Source of the DNA: Ophiura sarsii
Taxonomy: Eukaryota > Echinodermata > Ophiuroidea > Amphilepidida > Ophiuridae
Length of the DNA: 64,000 nucleotides
Assembly: GCA_035610835.1 (NCBI GenBank)
Contig: CM069458.1
Coordinates: forward strand, 36,388,718-36,452,717
Reading direction: 5' to 3'
The notes beneath the pieces are model-generated. The model was not told the origin of the DNA, searched no databases, and was given only the letters and a program-made list of their open reading frames with translations. A program made the position numbers and the translations under genes. Shown here in pieces: positions 46,101 through 57,300 of this stretch (the stretch's first letter is position 1; each line of letters starts with the position of its first letter).

Positions 46101-48349
46101 CTTGAATCTACACAAATTGATCAAATCTGTAAACTCGCCAAGATTCGTCTCGCTGCTGCGCCAGCATAGCAGCCCTACTACAACGCATGCGCAGTTCCTT
46201 GCTCACCGGATACAGGATACGGGGGTCGGATACGGAGTATATCTAGTCAGTAAATTCAGGCGCTTATCCAATAGGAACACGAGAATCGTCTCGATGGTAG
46301 GATAATAAACCATCTTCTTTGGCAAAAGTAAATGCTGACCCATAATATTAGGGTCATAAACATTTAGCATATGTGTTTTTTTTACTTTCTGATTGATTCA
46401 TGACCACCAAAAGTGTATGAATAAATATTTCGACTTGTAGAATGGAGAAACTTAGCTTAATTTTTCAACTCTGTGTATTTTCTCCTTTTCATTCAGTGAG
46501 AATACCAGTACAGCAGTACATTTATTCAATCAGAATGGTCTGATACAAGTGTTGCTACAGACGTTGCAAATGCTAGGGGGATGTATGGACTTGTGTATTA
46601 CAACTGGTAAGTTTCTTTGTTGGGCAGGAAAAACATCCTATGTGTTTTGGGCCCCTCAACATGTGTATGTGAAACCTCCCAATTGTAATTTTAAGGCACT
46701 TTTCCTATATTGATAAACATTTTTCGAGGGCCAGAAACATATAGGAGGTTTTCCTGTTCAACAATGAATTTTCACATGAATATTCCATTCCATTCCATTC
46801 CAGACAAGGGCTTAGGCAGCCAGTCGTGTAGGGAGTGGTTTGCACTCTCAAATTTGGAAATACACACCCATTTCCACATACACATGGCCTATACTTTGTA
46901 CACAAATCCTTAAAATGTACACAAGTTTACACACCAACACCTTCAAATGCTGCCTAAATTCTAGGTATAGGCCCCATATATGCTATAGGAGTTGCTCTAT
47001 ACTGTCATAGATTCCATTACATGCCCTTGATGATAGGGCAATTAACACTTTACATGTGGCAGTTGTCTGCAGACGACTGTTCCAAAATTTCACAAAATGT
47101 TTAACAAATATCAAATTTCATCTCCATATTTGGAATCACCATGAGAAATGCATTACAATAAGTACAAACATAATAATATTAGTTAAGAAATTCTTGAGAT
47201 ACGACTTTGAAAAATGGGAAAGGTCTCTGAAAAATCTGTTTTGCATATGGTAAAACTAATAGCCGGCCGCGGCAGACGTTTGCAGACAACATTCCAAAAT
47301 TTCACAAAATGTTTACAAAATGTCAACATTTGGAATTTCATTTAATACCATATTTGGAATCACCATGAGAAATGCATTGAAATAAGTACAAACATGCCTA
47401 GTATTGATTCAGCATTTCTTGAGATAGACTTTGAAAATTGGGAAAGGTTTCTGAAATATCTGGGTTTTTTATGGTAAAACTAATACTATAGCCGCATGGA
47501 AAGTGTTAAAAATCCCTTTACCACTGTTCTTCAGTTCTACATAGAAAACAAATCGCTGTCCCCTGTTTTTTCTTTTGTTCTATGGGTACAAAGGTCACTA
47601 GGTTGTTTTCAGCCTCGAATACTTAGGGTCAACCGTTTCCTTGCTAACTGTTTTTATTGTTGTAACTTATCACTATGTCCACACTAACCTTTGAAAGTAA
47701 AAATTGATTTTACCTATTTTGTTGTTGTTTTTACCCTTAAAATGCCAACCCTCCTTTTTCTCAAGTTGACCGATGTTAGGCCAATCAAAGAAGAAAGTCC
47801 GTCTCAGAAGCCCACCCGCATTGGTATTCGAAATGAGCTACGGCGCGTAGGGCTATACGCCAAGGCCTAAAAACCCACTCTTTTTTTTTGGATTTTTTTT
47901 TTTTTGAATTTTTTATTTGGGATTTTTAAAAAAAAAAGTTAAAAAAAGGTCTCTGAAGCTTGGATTAGCAATAAAAAAATAAAAAGTCTCATACCTCATA
48001 GCCTATTTTCTAAAAAAAATTAAAACAAAATCGCACAGCACTTAGCTTATTTGCAAAATGTTTCTGAGACAGACTATCTTCTTTGTTTGGCCTTATTATA
48101 CAAGACTTGTTTATATTTATAGAGAGACTCCTTGTTTGAATCTGCCCATATAATAAAATGAACTTTTGGGGCTGTATCCTGGTTTTTCTTCTTCCTTAAT
48201 TACAGCCCATTGTTTGCAGACTGTAACAGAAGACAACCTGGAGCTTGCCAAAGAGCTGTGTAAATCAGACGTACTGCCTATCTTAGAGAGCGCCCTCATG
48301 TGTTCAGGAGATACAATGCAGCACTTGTTACTAAGGAATCTGGTGGCAG
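39973..48349 (+). CDS. HEATR3: HEATR3, copy 1, exons 1-6 (3' end lost at the gap)
   Basis: Six exons with GT-AG junctions and continuous phase encode residues 1-264 (first base of 264). The order matches vertebrate HEATR3: a basic N-terminus (MGKDKRKRHRAKK), HEAT/ARM repeats with RECACTTLANLVQ (64-75) and REAAAGALRNLSACG (105-119), an acidic/variable loop (DDIKKDPTLN), then LLWNLCENTSTAVHLFNQNG and HCLQTVTEDNLELAK. HEATR3/Syo1 escorts ribosomal proteins uL18 and uL5 into the nucleus for 60S assembly, and its basic N-terminus serves as the import signal. Exon 7 and later exons are not found before the gap at 49381. It differs from copy 2 at S91 (C in copy 2) and L172 (M in copy 2). Confidence 0.9.
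40429..41205 (+). repeat. G-rich minisatellite, HEATR3 intron 1 copy 1
   Basis: About 780 bp of degenerate 20-25-bp units GGGGTTTGTGGTGGGGAAGG, with hundreds of G runs of 3-6 on the sense strand. The opposite strand has a proline-rich open frame (265 codons here, 338 in copy 2) that is a repeat artefact. Confidence 0.93.
41253..41340. mobile_element. One-ended GGCC/TTA-type MITE fragment
   Basis: AATGGTTTGATTGGCCTAAC followed by CACGACAAAAACAAATA is the reversed right end of the element at 18762-19069, including CTTTGGGGACTTAAAATAGC. The other end is absent. Confidence 0.75.
41415..41573. mobile_element. 159-bp hAT-type MITE, intron 1 copy 1
   Basis: Ends CAGGGATAGCGCTA and TAGCGCTGCCCCTG, with a perfect 8-bp duplication GCTTCAAG at 41407-41414 and 41574-41581. 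Also present at 55621-55779 in copy 2. Confidence 0.93.
41582..43300. other. HEATR3 intron 1, unremarkable
   Basis: No exon or clear repeat recognised. Mirrored in copy 2, where an extra stretch of about 50 bp is inserted near 57008. Confidence 0.5.
43303..43562. mobile_element. TA-flanked MITE just before exon 2, copy 1
   Basis: Ends TGTGACGTGATCAAGCGAAA and the reverse of TGTGACGCGATCAAGCGGAA, both continuing ATGAGTC and GATGTCGG-like. TA flanks at 43301 and 43563. It ends 55 bp before the exon 2 acceptor. Confidence 0.88.
43618..43793 (+). CDS. HEATR3: HEATR3 copy 1 exon 2
   Basis: 176 nt, residues 55-112 plus two bases of R113. Acceptor TTAATCCTACCAG, donor ATTACG/GTAGGT. Encodes the first HEAT/ARM helices (LQSGSDEERECACTTLANL). 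Confidence 0.93.
43817..44147. mobile_element. hAT-type MITE in intron 2, copy 1
   Basis: Ends CAGGGTTCTAGCTACGG and CCTGGCTAGAACCCTG. The 8-bp flanks ATGCAAAC and TTGCAAAC differ by one base. It starts 24 bp after the exon 2 donor. Confidence 0.88.
44324..44443. mobile_element. Short hairpin MITE, intron 2
   Basis: GTTGCGAGAATCCA..GATTCTTG is inverted as CAAGAATC..TGGATTCTCGCAAC around ATTCTGTCTAAC. Present in both copies (about 58579-58700). Confidence 0.75.
44717..44804 (+). CDS. HEATR3: HEATR3 copy 1 exon 3
   Basis: 88 nt, residues 113 (last base) to 142, encoding NLSACGSEDVCVRMVDDDV and ending LLLQ. Acceptor TTTATTGACAG, donor TTACAG/GTAGGT. Confidence 0.92.
45137..45668. mobile_element. 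Family G MITE remnants in intron 3, copy 1
   Basis: TTAAAGCAATATTATGTGAT at the left, and ATTAGGAATCGTATCGCTCT .. CTGCTTTCAAAG .. AAAGATCTCATAGTATTAAC at the right, match both ends of 33674-34040. The right edge is about 65 bp before exon 4. Confidence 0.7.
45733..45842 (+). CDS. HEATR3: HEATR3 copy 1 exon 4
   Basis: 110 nt, residues 143-178 plus two bases of C179. Acceptor CTCTTTGCAG, donor TTTATG/GTAAGA. Contains the polar loop FNNNIPQPSQELGKDDIKKD. Confidence 0.92.
45874..46248. other. Copy 1-specific intron 4 segment
   Basis: GGGTCGGATACGGATTATAT recurs 349 bp later (46223, one base different), bounding a segment with an inner inverted pair GAATCTTGGCGAG/CTCGCCAAGATTC. Copy 2 has unrelated sequence in this position (60366-61060). 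Possibly an insertion with duplicated flanks. Confidence 0.55.
46497..46606 (+). CDS. HEATR3: HEATR3 copy 1 exon 5
   Basis: 110 nt, residues 179 (last base) to 215 plus one base of A216. Acceptor TTTTCATTCAG, donor ACAACTG/GTAAGT. Encodes ENTSTAVHLFNQNGLIQVLL. Confidence 0.93.
47046..47505. mobile_element. Family C TTAA MITE with internal duplication, intron 5 copy 1
   Basis: TTAA flanks at 47042 and 47506, ends CACTTTACATGTGGCAG and GCCGCATGGAAAGTG. The interior holds two tandem versions of the unit TTCCAAAATTTCACAAAATG .. AAATGCATT.A.ATAAGTAC. Confidence 0.8.
47779..48092. mobile_element. TTA-flanked MITE present only in copy 1, intron 5
   Basis: Ends GGCCAATCAAAGAAGAAAGT and the reverse of GGCCAAACAAAGAAGATAGT, then GTCTCAGAA. 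TTA at 47776-47778 and 48093-48095 (PIF/Harbinger-like). Copy 2 intron 5 lacks it together with flanking sequence (near 62400). Confidence 0.85.
48206..48349 (+). CDS. HEATR3: HEATR3 copy 1 exon 6
   Basis: 144 nt, residues 216 (last two bases) to 263 plus one base of G264. Acceptor TTCCTTAATTACAG, donor GTGGCAG/GTGTGT. Encodes HCLQTVTEDNLELAKELC and LESALMCSGDTMQHLLL. Confidence 0.93.
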
Positions 48350-48829
48350 GTGTGTGTAGATACAGGCTATAGTTTAATCAGTTCCAAATTGGCGAGAAAT
48401 ATTCGGTTTGTATTTCTCCGCCCGCCAAAAGTAATCCGAGCGTACATGTGTAATCATGGCCACACGCATGCGGTTTTGGTCACATGCACGCGTCACGCAT
48501 ATTATCCACAGTGCGCTTGTTGCCTTCAGCACGCCCGCGTCCTTCTGTATTAATTCGCTGCTGTATGAAAGCTTCGCCAATTTGGAACTGATCAAACTAT
48601 AGCAGAAGTATGAACATATCCTCAATGTCCAAAATGCTGTAAAATCACTTAATTTCGCGAGGGATGTGGATTCGCGAAATTAAATACCCGTGAAACTGAC
48701 AATTTTACATTGAAAGTAACAGTGAAATTTCCAGATTCGCTAAATTAAATGCACGCTAAAATAGCAGTATTTTAAAATCGCGAAATAAAGTACCTGTCAA
48801 ATTTTAGTGTTTTACAGTATGCTGTAGAA

Positions 48830-49380
48830 ATCTCATTTTTTTACACTTGTCAAATAGGCATGTGACTGTTACACGTGTAACCGACCGCAAGGGTCAAATC
48901 CGTTTACATAAACTAGTTAACGGTTACACGCCGTATGGGTTTGATTTTTCAATAAACCTCACATTTTACACATCTAAAACCCTTATAAGACATACTGAAA
49001 AGCAATTACCCTCATGATGACCTTTGGCAGTTCAGAGCTGGCTAGAAAGACGCAATTCTGGGATCTGGGTCAGAGTACATGTATACTAGGTTATGCCCAT
49101 AGTTTTTTATTTTATATATTTTCACTGATTTGCTAGTTTGCCAATATTAATACTTTAAAGGGTACCATCACTTCAAAATTAAATTATTGTGGGTTAATTG
49201 TGAATTTTCAGGCCTTCCAAAATTTTGATTACAGTTTTCCCCACATCGTGGAAAGCATGTTGAAAAATTGGCATCACAATAAAAGAACAATTATTTAAAA
49301 GTGATTGAATTGAACTGACTTTAGAATGAGGTCATTAGAACAAAATAGACAGTTAAACGTTTCAAATCAACAGGTTAAAC
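48830..49380. other. Sequence between copy 1 and the gap
   Basis: Does not match the corresponding region of copy 2. No HEATR3 exon 7 found. It may be a haplotype-specific insertion in intron 6. Confidence 0.55.
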
Positions 49381-49480
49381 NNNNNNNNNNNNNNNNNNNN
49401 NNNNNNNNNNNNNNNNNNNNNNNNNNNNNNNNNNNNNNNNNNNNNNNNNNNNNNNNNNNNNNNNNNNNNNNNNNNNNNNN
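49381..49480. other. Assembly gap (100 N)
   Basis: A run of exactly 100 N, the usual placeholder for a gap of unknown size. It abuts a large inverted repeat, a plausible cause of the break. Confidence 0.98.
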
Positions 49481-50118
49481 AATGTACATAAAAGTATACA
49501 ATTTTTCAAATGAAATGAGTCGGAGAATCCATTTTTGGTATTAAATTTCCCCAAAAATAGTGATTTCTACATTTTTGCCCAAAAACCACTTTTTTGGCGC
49601 CAAAAAATTTCAGACAACCTATCAAAATCAGTTTTTGATTAAAAATATCAAAATTTCACCAAAATCATCTAAAGTCAATTATCTAGGAGGCACTTTTTTT
49701 TTTTGGCTTAAAAATTTTTAGTTTTGAAAATATTGACCAAAAAGTGCCAAAAATGTGATTTTTGAGATAACAAACATTTGTTTGGCACTTTTTGGTCAAT
49801 ATTTTCAAAACTAAAAAATGTTAAGCCAAAAAAAAAAAGTGCTTCCTAGATAATTGACGTTAGATGATTTTGGTGACATTTTGAAATTTTTAATCAAAAA
49901 CTGATTTTGATAGGTTGTCTGAAAATTTTTGGCGCCAAAAAAGTGATTTTTGGGCAAAAATGTAGAAATCACTATTTTTGGGGAAATTTAATACCAAAAA
50001 TGGATTCTCCGACTCATTTCATTTGAAAAATTGTATACTTTTATGTGTATTACATTATTAGTTTAAAAGTTACAGTGCTTGATAAATTTCATATATTTTG
50101 GGTTGACACTTCCCTTAA
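49481..50118. mobile_element. Large hairpin element cut by the gap
   Basis: The left arm 49481-49760 and the right arm 49780-50060 are near-perfect inverted copies (AAATGAAATGAGTCGGAGAA; TTTTTGGCGCCAAAAAA; AAAGTGCCAAAAATGTG at the centre). The right end continues to GGGTTGACACTTCCCTTAA at 50118, but the matching left terminus is missing in the gap. Related to 1816-2200. Confidence 0.9.
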
Positions 50119-50909
50119 ATCATAAATACTGGAAGATGGTAAAATACCCTATGAGAACATTTATCGACTGAAGAACAATCTAGATATCACATTGTGTAAT
50201 AGTCTAAAACGTTGGCCTGCGGTCATCGTTATCCATATCGAAATATCATTAAACCAGCCCAGACTTATTGTTTGATCTATTATCTGTAACCTGATTAGTT
50301 TTTTGATTTGTGACCAAAAAGTGATTGATTTTTTTTACCTCAAATATGATTTTGGTGCAATAAAAGCCAACAAAGTGTCATTTTCAATCAATTACCTTAC
50401 CTTCAAAAATTGCCAGTTATTGCTAATAAACTAAAGAAAGAGGAGCAAAGCTATATATAAAGATATAACTGCAAGATATGGTACTCTCTAAATGTAAGAG
50501 AGTGAAATTCCACTCTAATGGAGTGGATATTCACTCTTCAAAGGATTGCTTACAGTGATCACTCTAATAGAGTGAAAGTCACTCCTTGAAAGAGTGGAAC
50601 CATTTTCACTCCAAAAAAGAGTGAAATTTGTTCACTCCAGGAACGATTGAATTTTCACTCTTCGAAGAGTGCCTTCAGTGATCACTCCATTGGAGTGAAA
50701 AACGAGTGAATATATTATAAGGAATGAATTTCACTCATTTAGAGTGAACTTCACCCTCGTTGAGAGTGAACAATAATGGAACATTTTAATTACGTAATCA
50801 CATTCACATGAATAACTTGCAATTCGATAGAAAATTTGAATAACATGAACAAACAAAGAGTCATTATCTAAACTATACTTACCTTTTCTCGACCAAACAA
50901 CTGTAATCT

Positions 50910-51322
50910 GCCTATGTTACATTATCACTTCCTTCCGGTAGTGAAACGATTTCATATATCAACATGATATTTCTCTATGTAAGTATCTAAATCTACTTTC
51001 TATGGTATTTTTTATCGATGATGTTTTTAAGCGTTTCATTAATGTAATGTATATTCAGTAATCATTATTTGGACTTTAACTGCTGCCATTTTTGCCTATG
51101 TTACATTATCACTTCCTTTCGGTAGTGAAACGATTTCATATATCAACATGATATTTCTCTATGTAAGTATCTAAATCTACTTTCTATGGTATTTTTTATC
51201 GATGATGTTTTTAAGCGTTTCATTAATGTAATGTATATTCAGTAATCATTATTTGGACTTTAACTGCTGCCATTTGCCTATGTTACATTATCACTTCCTT
51301 TCGGTAGTGAAACGATAACATA
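50910..51322. repeat. 184-bp satellite, two monomers (copy 2)
   Basis: GCCTATGTTACATTATCACT at 50910, 51094 and 51276 marks two full units plus the interrupted one. Confidence 0.95.
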
Positions 51323-52000
51323 AACTGCGCCAATAAAGTATCGAAACACTTACAAATGGTCAGATTTATCGGAACCTGAATTAGTATGCAAAAAAATAAT
51401 TAAATAATTCGATTCACAGTTATCTTCTGCACATTTTGACACCTCTTTTGTTGCGCTATGATGTTGTTTGGCTGATTTATGGGCAATTGATTGGCTTAAA
51501 GTCGAATTATAAAGTTGCAAAAGTTCCTATTCACCCCAATTCCAGAAAAGAACTCTCATAAAGCATCACACACAGACAAAATTAAGACAAAAGACACCAA
51601 TTTGTTCTGTTTACTTAACCATGACAATTAATTATTGATTAATTATTGATTTATGCCTCCCATCTCTGACCCTTTTGTTTTGTTATTGAAAATTAATGCT
51701 GATATTCATTGCAATCGATTTATCCAACACGCGACATACACATCATTGAAAAAAGGCGGGCAAAAATAATGATGATCTTATTCGTTGCTGGAATAGGGGC
51801 TTTTGCAACTTTAGAATTCGACTTTAAGCCACTCAAGTGCCCATAAATCCGCCAAACAACATCATAGCGCAACAAAAGAGGTGTCAAAATGCGCAGAAGA
51901 TAACTGTGAATCGAATTATTTAATAATTGTTTTGCATACTAATTCAGGTTCTGATAAATATGACCATTTGTAAGTGTTTCGATACTTTATTGGCGCAGTT
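51323..52000. mobile_element. TA-flanked MITE nested in the satellite (copy 2)
   Basis: 678 bp, the same length and insertion point as 37091-37768, with a handful of substitutions. Confidence 0.92.
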
Positions 52001-52446
52001 TATATCAACATGATATTTCTCTATGTAAAGAATCTAAATCTCCTTTTATGGTATTTTCTATCGATGATGATTTTACGCGTTTCATTAATGTAATGTATAT
52101 TTGATCATTATTTGGACTTTAAGATTATTGCAGAAACAATTTTAATTGTAAAACATTGATATCATCATTAATTATCACTTCGATAATGTTTAAATTTAAT
52201 AAAATAAAGACTATTTTGAGTTTTTGAATATTTTTCTATTTGAATTATTATTTAAATCTGGTACAACTGATCACTCGCACATAGTGAAAATCACTCTTTT
52301 CGAGTGACAATAATTTCACTCTGAACTCATCAACCGCACAGAGTGCAAAGTCACTCGACACCGAGTGAAAAATCACTCTTTACGAGTGACAATGACTTCA
52401 CTCTGAACAACGAGTGAAATTTTCACTCTTTTACATTAAGAGAGTA

Positions 52447-54010
52447 TGCATCGCGTATTCATGGAGTTTATCTGAAAATGGGCGTTCCGCTAAGGAGTGC
52501 TAGTCACGGTCCATTTGACACTCCGGGTCCCATTGATAATAATAGGAACACAAGTATACAATCAGTGATAATATACAATCTCTATCCGTGCTTATCTATA
52601 CATGTACACCTAGCACAAAAAGTCCCATACCAGGTGATTTGATGTTGGCTAATCCAAAATCAATAATCGATACCAAAAATCTGGGAAAATCTCTTCTCCG
52701 TAGTTTGATACCTCATTCATAAAGATCGAATGGATACTTTTGTTGAAGATGATGATTTCAATAACCACAAGTAACGACAACAAAGTTGCACTAGCATTGT
52801 TTCCTATGGGATATCATTGATTTGTATTGTCCACTGTGTGCTATCTCAACCAGTCAGGTAATATGGGGATGAATGGGTAACAGGCATCGACAGGGAGTCG
52901 GTACACACACATGTTCAATGCGTTATCACAATCCTAAGCAACGATATCCCATTGAAACCCAATTTCAGTGCAAGAAAATCTACAAAATCATGGTTTTTAG
53001 AGTGAAAATAGTCTAGAGTGAAAATAAATCAACGAACAATCTATTTTCAACGCTTAAAAATCATGATTTCGAAGTAATTAGGAATCGTATCGCTCTGTAA
53101 CTCAGATCATATGATTTATGATCAGAAATGTAAATCTGCAAGAAAATCTACTTTCTAAAAAAAATCATGAATAGAGGGCGTCGTCCCCTGAAAAAGATCA
53201 CATAATATGCCTTAAGCATTGTATTCTCAATTTTATCAGAAATATATACCGGTGCCTACATAATATTCTATTTTACACGTGGGTGAAGAATCTGGAGCGA
53301 GTTAGGACTCACGCTTATATTTTTACCAGTGGCATGATGTGCAGGATTTCTGTGGTGGGGGCCAGGGTCTCCATATAATACCCCCAAATGACTTCACACC
53401 ATTTTGCATGATTATCTGTATGGAAAGACATGCGTGCGTAACGCGAACTCTTTTCTGTTTTGCTATTACATGAAAACTTAGCCTTTTTTAAAAGGGCTTC
53501 AGATGATATTCGTGGGCATATTATGCGCGCGTAGCGAATGACGAAAACAATTCTTCTTTTTCTTCTTCTTCTTCCCGTAAAGTGCTGCCTTCAAATGGTT
53601 GAAGATAAACGCACTGTACCTCTCTGACACTTCGAGAGATGAGATTTTTGTTTCTCTGTTAATGATTCATTTGGTTTCGATTTCCCCGACTAAATTCTCT
53701 GAATAATCGGTGTAATTCCCCCGTATGATAGTCAAAAGTGCCCCACCCCTTTGGACATGCTACTGCTGTTTTACCTGAACTTGTAATTGGACTCATGACT
53801 CAGACAGCCTGAAGGACTTGGACTCAGACTTGGCCCTTGTGGGCCTGCACTTGGAGATGGACTTGCATTAGTAAACAATAGAGAATCCCCGCATACATGT
53901 CCGTCTTCAGACTCGCCCCTGCAATGCATTGGCCCAAAAACACCAACCTTTGAAGCCCGCCTATTTCAATTTCGTGTCCAACACCATCTGGGTGTCACCA
54001 TCGGTGTGAC
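52447..54010. other. Upstream region of HEATR3 copy 2
   Basis: Collinear with 38236-39800, including the family G fragment at 52975-53215. No separate gene recognised. Confidence 0.55.
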
Positions 54011-54036
54011 CCGGAAGTAAACCTTCAGTTCACGTG
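54011..54036 (+). promoter_or_regulatory. ETS and E-box motifs, HEATR3 promoter copy 2
   Basis: CCGGAAGT at 54011-54018 and CACGTG at 54031-54036, conserved with copy 1. Confidence 0.5.
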
Positions 54037-54181
54037 TAACACATGTTTTGATCGATAAAAACATTGAAATTCAGCAAGAGATCATGCATACACATATTTC
54101 ACGATTTCCAACCTAACTGATTGATTGTTGTTTCAATCATTCCAACAACAGTATACATATCTTTTTTGCGAACACGTTGAT

Positions 54182-54343
54182 ATGGGTAAGGACAAACGTA
54201 AGCGTCATCGTGCCAAGAAACCGAGACCGACAGGCCTACCAAGTGTTCAAGAAGTGGTCGCCGAAGAAGCAGAATTAGGAAACCCTAGCTCGACAATGTC
54301 GAAAACAACATTTCAAGGGCAGTCTATTGCCGTTCTTGAAAAG
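54182..54343 (+). CDS. HEATR3: HEATR3 copy 2 exon 1
   Basis: Identical in sequence to copy 1 exon 1, including the donor. Confidence 0.88.
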
Positions 54344-57300
54344 GTACATAGTTGATTATTATATTTCGCCACATAATTCTAGGTCTGACACCTGTAGTTG
54401 CTTTCAGAATCCTTTACCGGAGAGCCATGCGCGCTTAAGATTATTAAGAATAAGAAGGTCTACACGTCACACAACACGTACATTCCGTGCAGGTGGACAA
54501 ATTTGCCCACTAATTTGGGAGCCATATTTGGCCACCAAGACAAAATGTGTAATAAATTAACTCTTTTTCGTGTTTGAAACCAAAAATAATTGTTCCAATA
54601 ATACAGTAAACATCTGTTGATGTGTGTTTGTGATTGGCTGGGAAGGGGTTTGATGGGGATGGTAATTGTGGTTGGGGAGGGGTTAGTGGTGGGGAGGGGT
54701 TGTGGTGGAGGGCAGGGGTTTGTGGTGGGGGCGAATGGAAATGGGATGGCCCTGGGGAGAGGGTTTGTGGTGGGGAAGGGGGATGGTGACGTGGATGCAT
54801 GGGTATGGGGTGGGTTAGGGTGTTTGTGATGGGGGAGGTGTTTTGTGGTGGGGTAGGGGTTTGTGGTGCGGTTGGGAAGGGGAGGGGGTTTAGGGTAGGG
54901 AATTGTGATGGGGAGGTGGCGTGGATGCATGGGGTGGGGGAGGGTAGGCCATGGGGTGGGGAGGGTAGGCCGTGGGGGTTGGGTGGGTAGGGTGTTTGTG
55001 GTGGGAGAGGGGTTTTGTGGTGGGGGAGGGGTTTTGTGAATGGGAGGGAAGGGGTTTGTGGTGGGGAAAGGGAAGGGGTTTGTGGTGGGGAAAGGGAGGG
55101 GGTTTGTGGTGGGGATGGGAGGGGAGGGGGTTTGTAATGGGGATGGGAAGGGAAGGGGGTTTATGGTGGAGATGGGAAGGGGAGGGGTTTGTGGTGGGAA
55201 GGGGAGGGAGTTCGTGGTGGGGAATGTGATGGTTAAGGGATTGTGGTGGCATGGGGGTGGGTGGGGATTTGTGGTGTGGAGGGGAGATTGAAGGGGTGGT
55301 TTAGATGTGGAGGGGGCATTGTGGGAAGGTGGAGTAGGTTTGTGGTTGGGGTTGAGTAGGTTTGTGCATGTTGGATGGGGGTGGGAGGGGTTTGTGGTGG
55401 GGGAGGGGATTGGTGTGTGTACATACATCAATAAGTACACAATAAGGCATAAAAAATGGTTTGATTGGCCTAACACGACAAAAACAAATAGGGTAGGTGG
55501 GTCGGGATTTTTTGTTGTTTTGAAATCACCAGCTTTGGGGACTTAAAATAGCTGAAAATGATGACGCTGTTCTACAACACACTTCCGTGTTTACGCTGTA
55601 CGCAATTGTGGTGCTTCAAGCAGGGATAGCGCTACAGGGGGTTCTTGTGTGTTTAGCGCATATTTTTTCATTTTGGCGCTATAAATTAGCTGAAAATCCA
55701 AAATAACCCCTTAATTTTCAAACTTTTATGGGGTTCAGGGTTCTAAAACCTCTGTTTTAAAAACCTAGCGCTGCCCCTGGCTTCAAGACCATATCAACAA
55801 TGACAGCTTAAAAACATCACAATTATTTGTGACTACCCACAAATTTTATTTATGGAAGAAAATGTCAATGGAAAATTTATGACCATGTTATACTATATGA
55901 ATATGAGTCTGCATCGCGGATGGTCAATATCATCAATATTTTTCAACTTTTCTGAATAAAATTAGAGTGCAATTTAAACATTTCTTGAGGTCCTCCATTC
56001 GTTATTTCCGTTCAGAATTATTGTTGTATCACATACCATCAAAGCCAAACCTACAAAGATTGAGTTTCATCTTCAAATAAACTAAACAAATATGATAAAT
56101 CCTCAAGTATCGGCCGCTTTTATTTTATTTTCGTCAGAGTTAAAAGCCCATTGCTTGTACATGTATGCGTAGAACTCAAATCGTTGGATTAAAATTAAAA
56201 CATGGCCGCGATCTGCGCATATTCTAAGAGTAAGAGATTGTTACCATGACGTCACTTTTGATGCTAGTCTTGTTCCCATGGCGCAGAATGTTACGAAAAG
56301 GAGCCAACAAAAATGTCTGGGAATAAGACTAGCCTGATTATGTTGTGATTATGGGGAGGCGGCGATTTCTTGGGATGGGGGAGGGGGGAGTTTTTACAGC
56401 GTTTGAGTGAAAAGTTGTCTCTTGTTTTCTTCATTTTTTGAGTCCTTTTTGAAGTTTCTTGACCTGTTCTGTTGTGTTTGATTATGTCGATATGGGGAAA
56501 TGATGGCGACATGTCGATGACGGCACTAGTATTTCCTATGCACTCTTTTGGGATTAATGCACAGACATTAATGTTTTTTCTGTTAAAAATATTGAAAATT
56601 AAAATTCAAGAAAATAGTGGTAAACAACAAATTATCATGCGCGTTGATTATAGTCTCAATGCAGATTTGTTAAACTACTATTGACACATAATTATTTGCA
56701 AACATGTAGCTGTTCAATGTGTACAGTTTTTTCTTGTGTAAAAATGTGTGGCAAAAGAAACAGTGCCAAGATAGCGCAGGATCAATGTTAGGTCCTGAAG
56801 TTGGGTCTGACTTGTAACACACTCCTTGGGGCAGGGCCTGGTGTCTCTTTGTTTTGATTGCTGATTTATAGCGAGCACACAGTTAAGGATGTTCATATCA
56901 TTGACTACAGAGGGCGACATTTTTTTGAAAATTTGTCGCCAAAATATGTAGAAAACTCCATGTTTACCTCTTTTAAATCCAGCGAAAAAGGAAGACACCA
57001 GCTGGGATGTATTTACTGATGTCTAACTAACCACACACAAGCAACTGGACATCATGATTTTAAAGCCCTTTTAAACTATAAACTAAAATAGTTTAAAATT
57101 TGCTATTTGCATGACTTGACCAAGTTTAGCAATATAAAGCAAATTACTATTGGTTATAACGTTGTGATTATTCAGCCTGCAGACATGGTTGAACCATCAG
57201 TTTTTATTGTAAAGTACTTTGTTTCCATGTATTCCATTTTCAAAGAGATATTTTTATTTTCAAAATTTTATGAACATGCCTAACACAGTGCAATACACCA

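Larger units (their letters stand above)
34784..48829 (+). repeat. Duplicated block, copy 1 (HEATR3 exons 1-6)
   Basis: Collinear with 50148-63003, from CCTATAAGAACATTTATCGA to ACAGTATGCTGTAGAA. Long stretches are over 98% alike by eye, interrupted by discrete indels: a 571-bp MITE only here, five satellite monomers against two, different intron 4 fill, and extra sequence in intron 5. Confidence 0.93.
50482..52446. mobile_element. Composite satellite-carrying element (copy 2)
   Basis: Same ends, GAGTGAA/TTCACTC arrays and nested MITE as 35695-38235, but shorter: two satellite monomers and one less GAGTGAA unit on the right (the GTCACTCGACACAGAGTG segment is missing near 52280). Confidence 0.85.

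Noticed and set aside
54460..55476. 338-codon proline-rich open frame on the minus strand (and 265 codons at 40249-41046)
   Set aside because: It is the complement of the intronic G-rich minisatellite, is frame-broken between the two copies, and has only PTTNP/PFP repeats and no domain.
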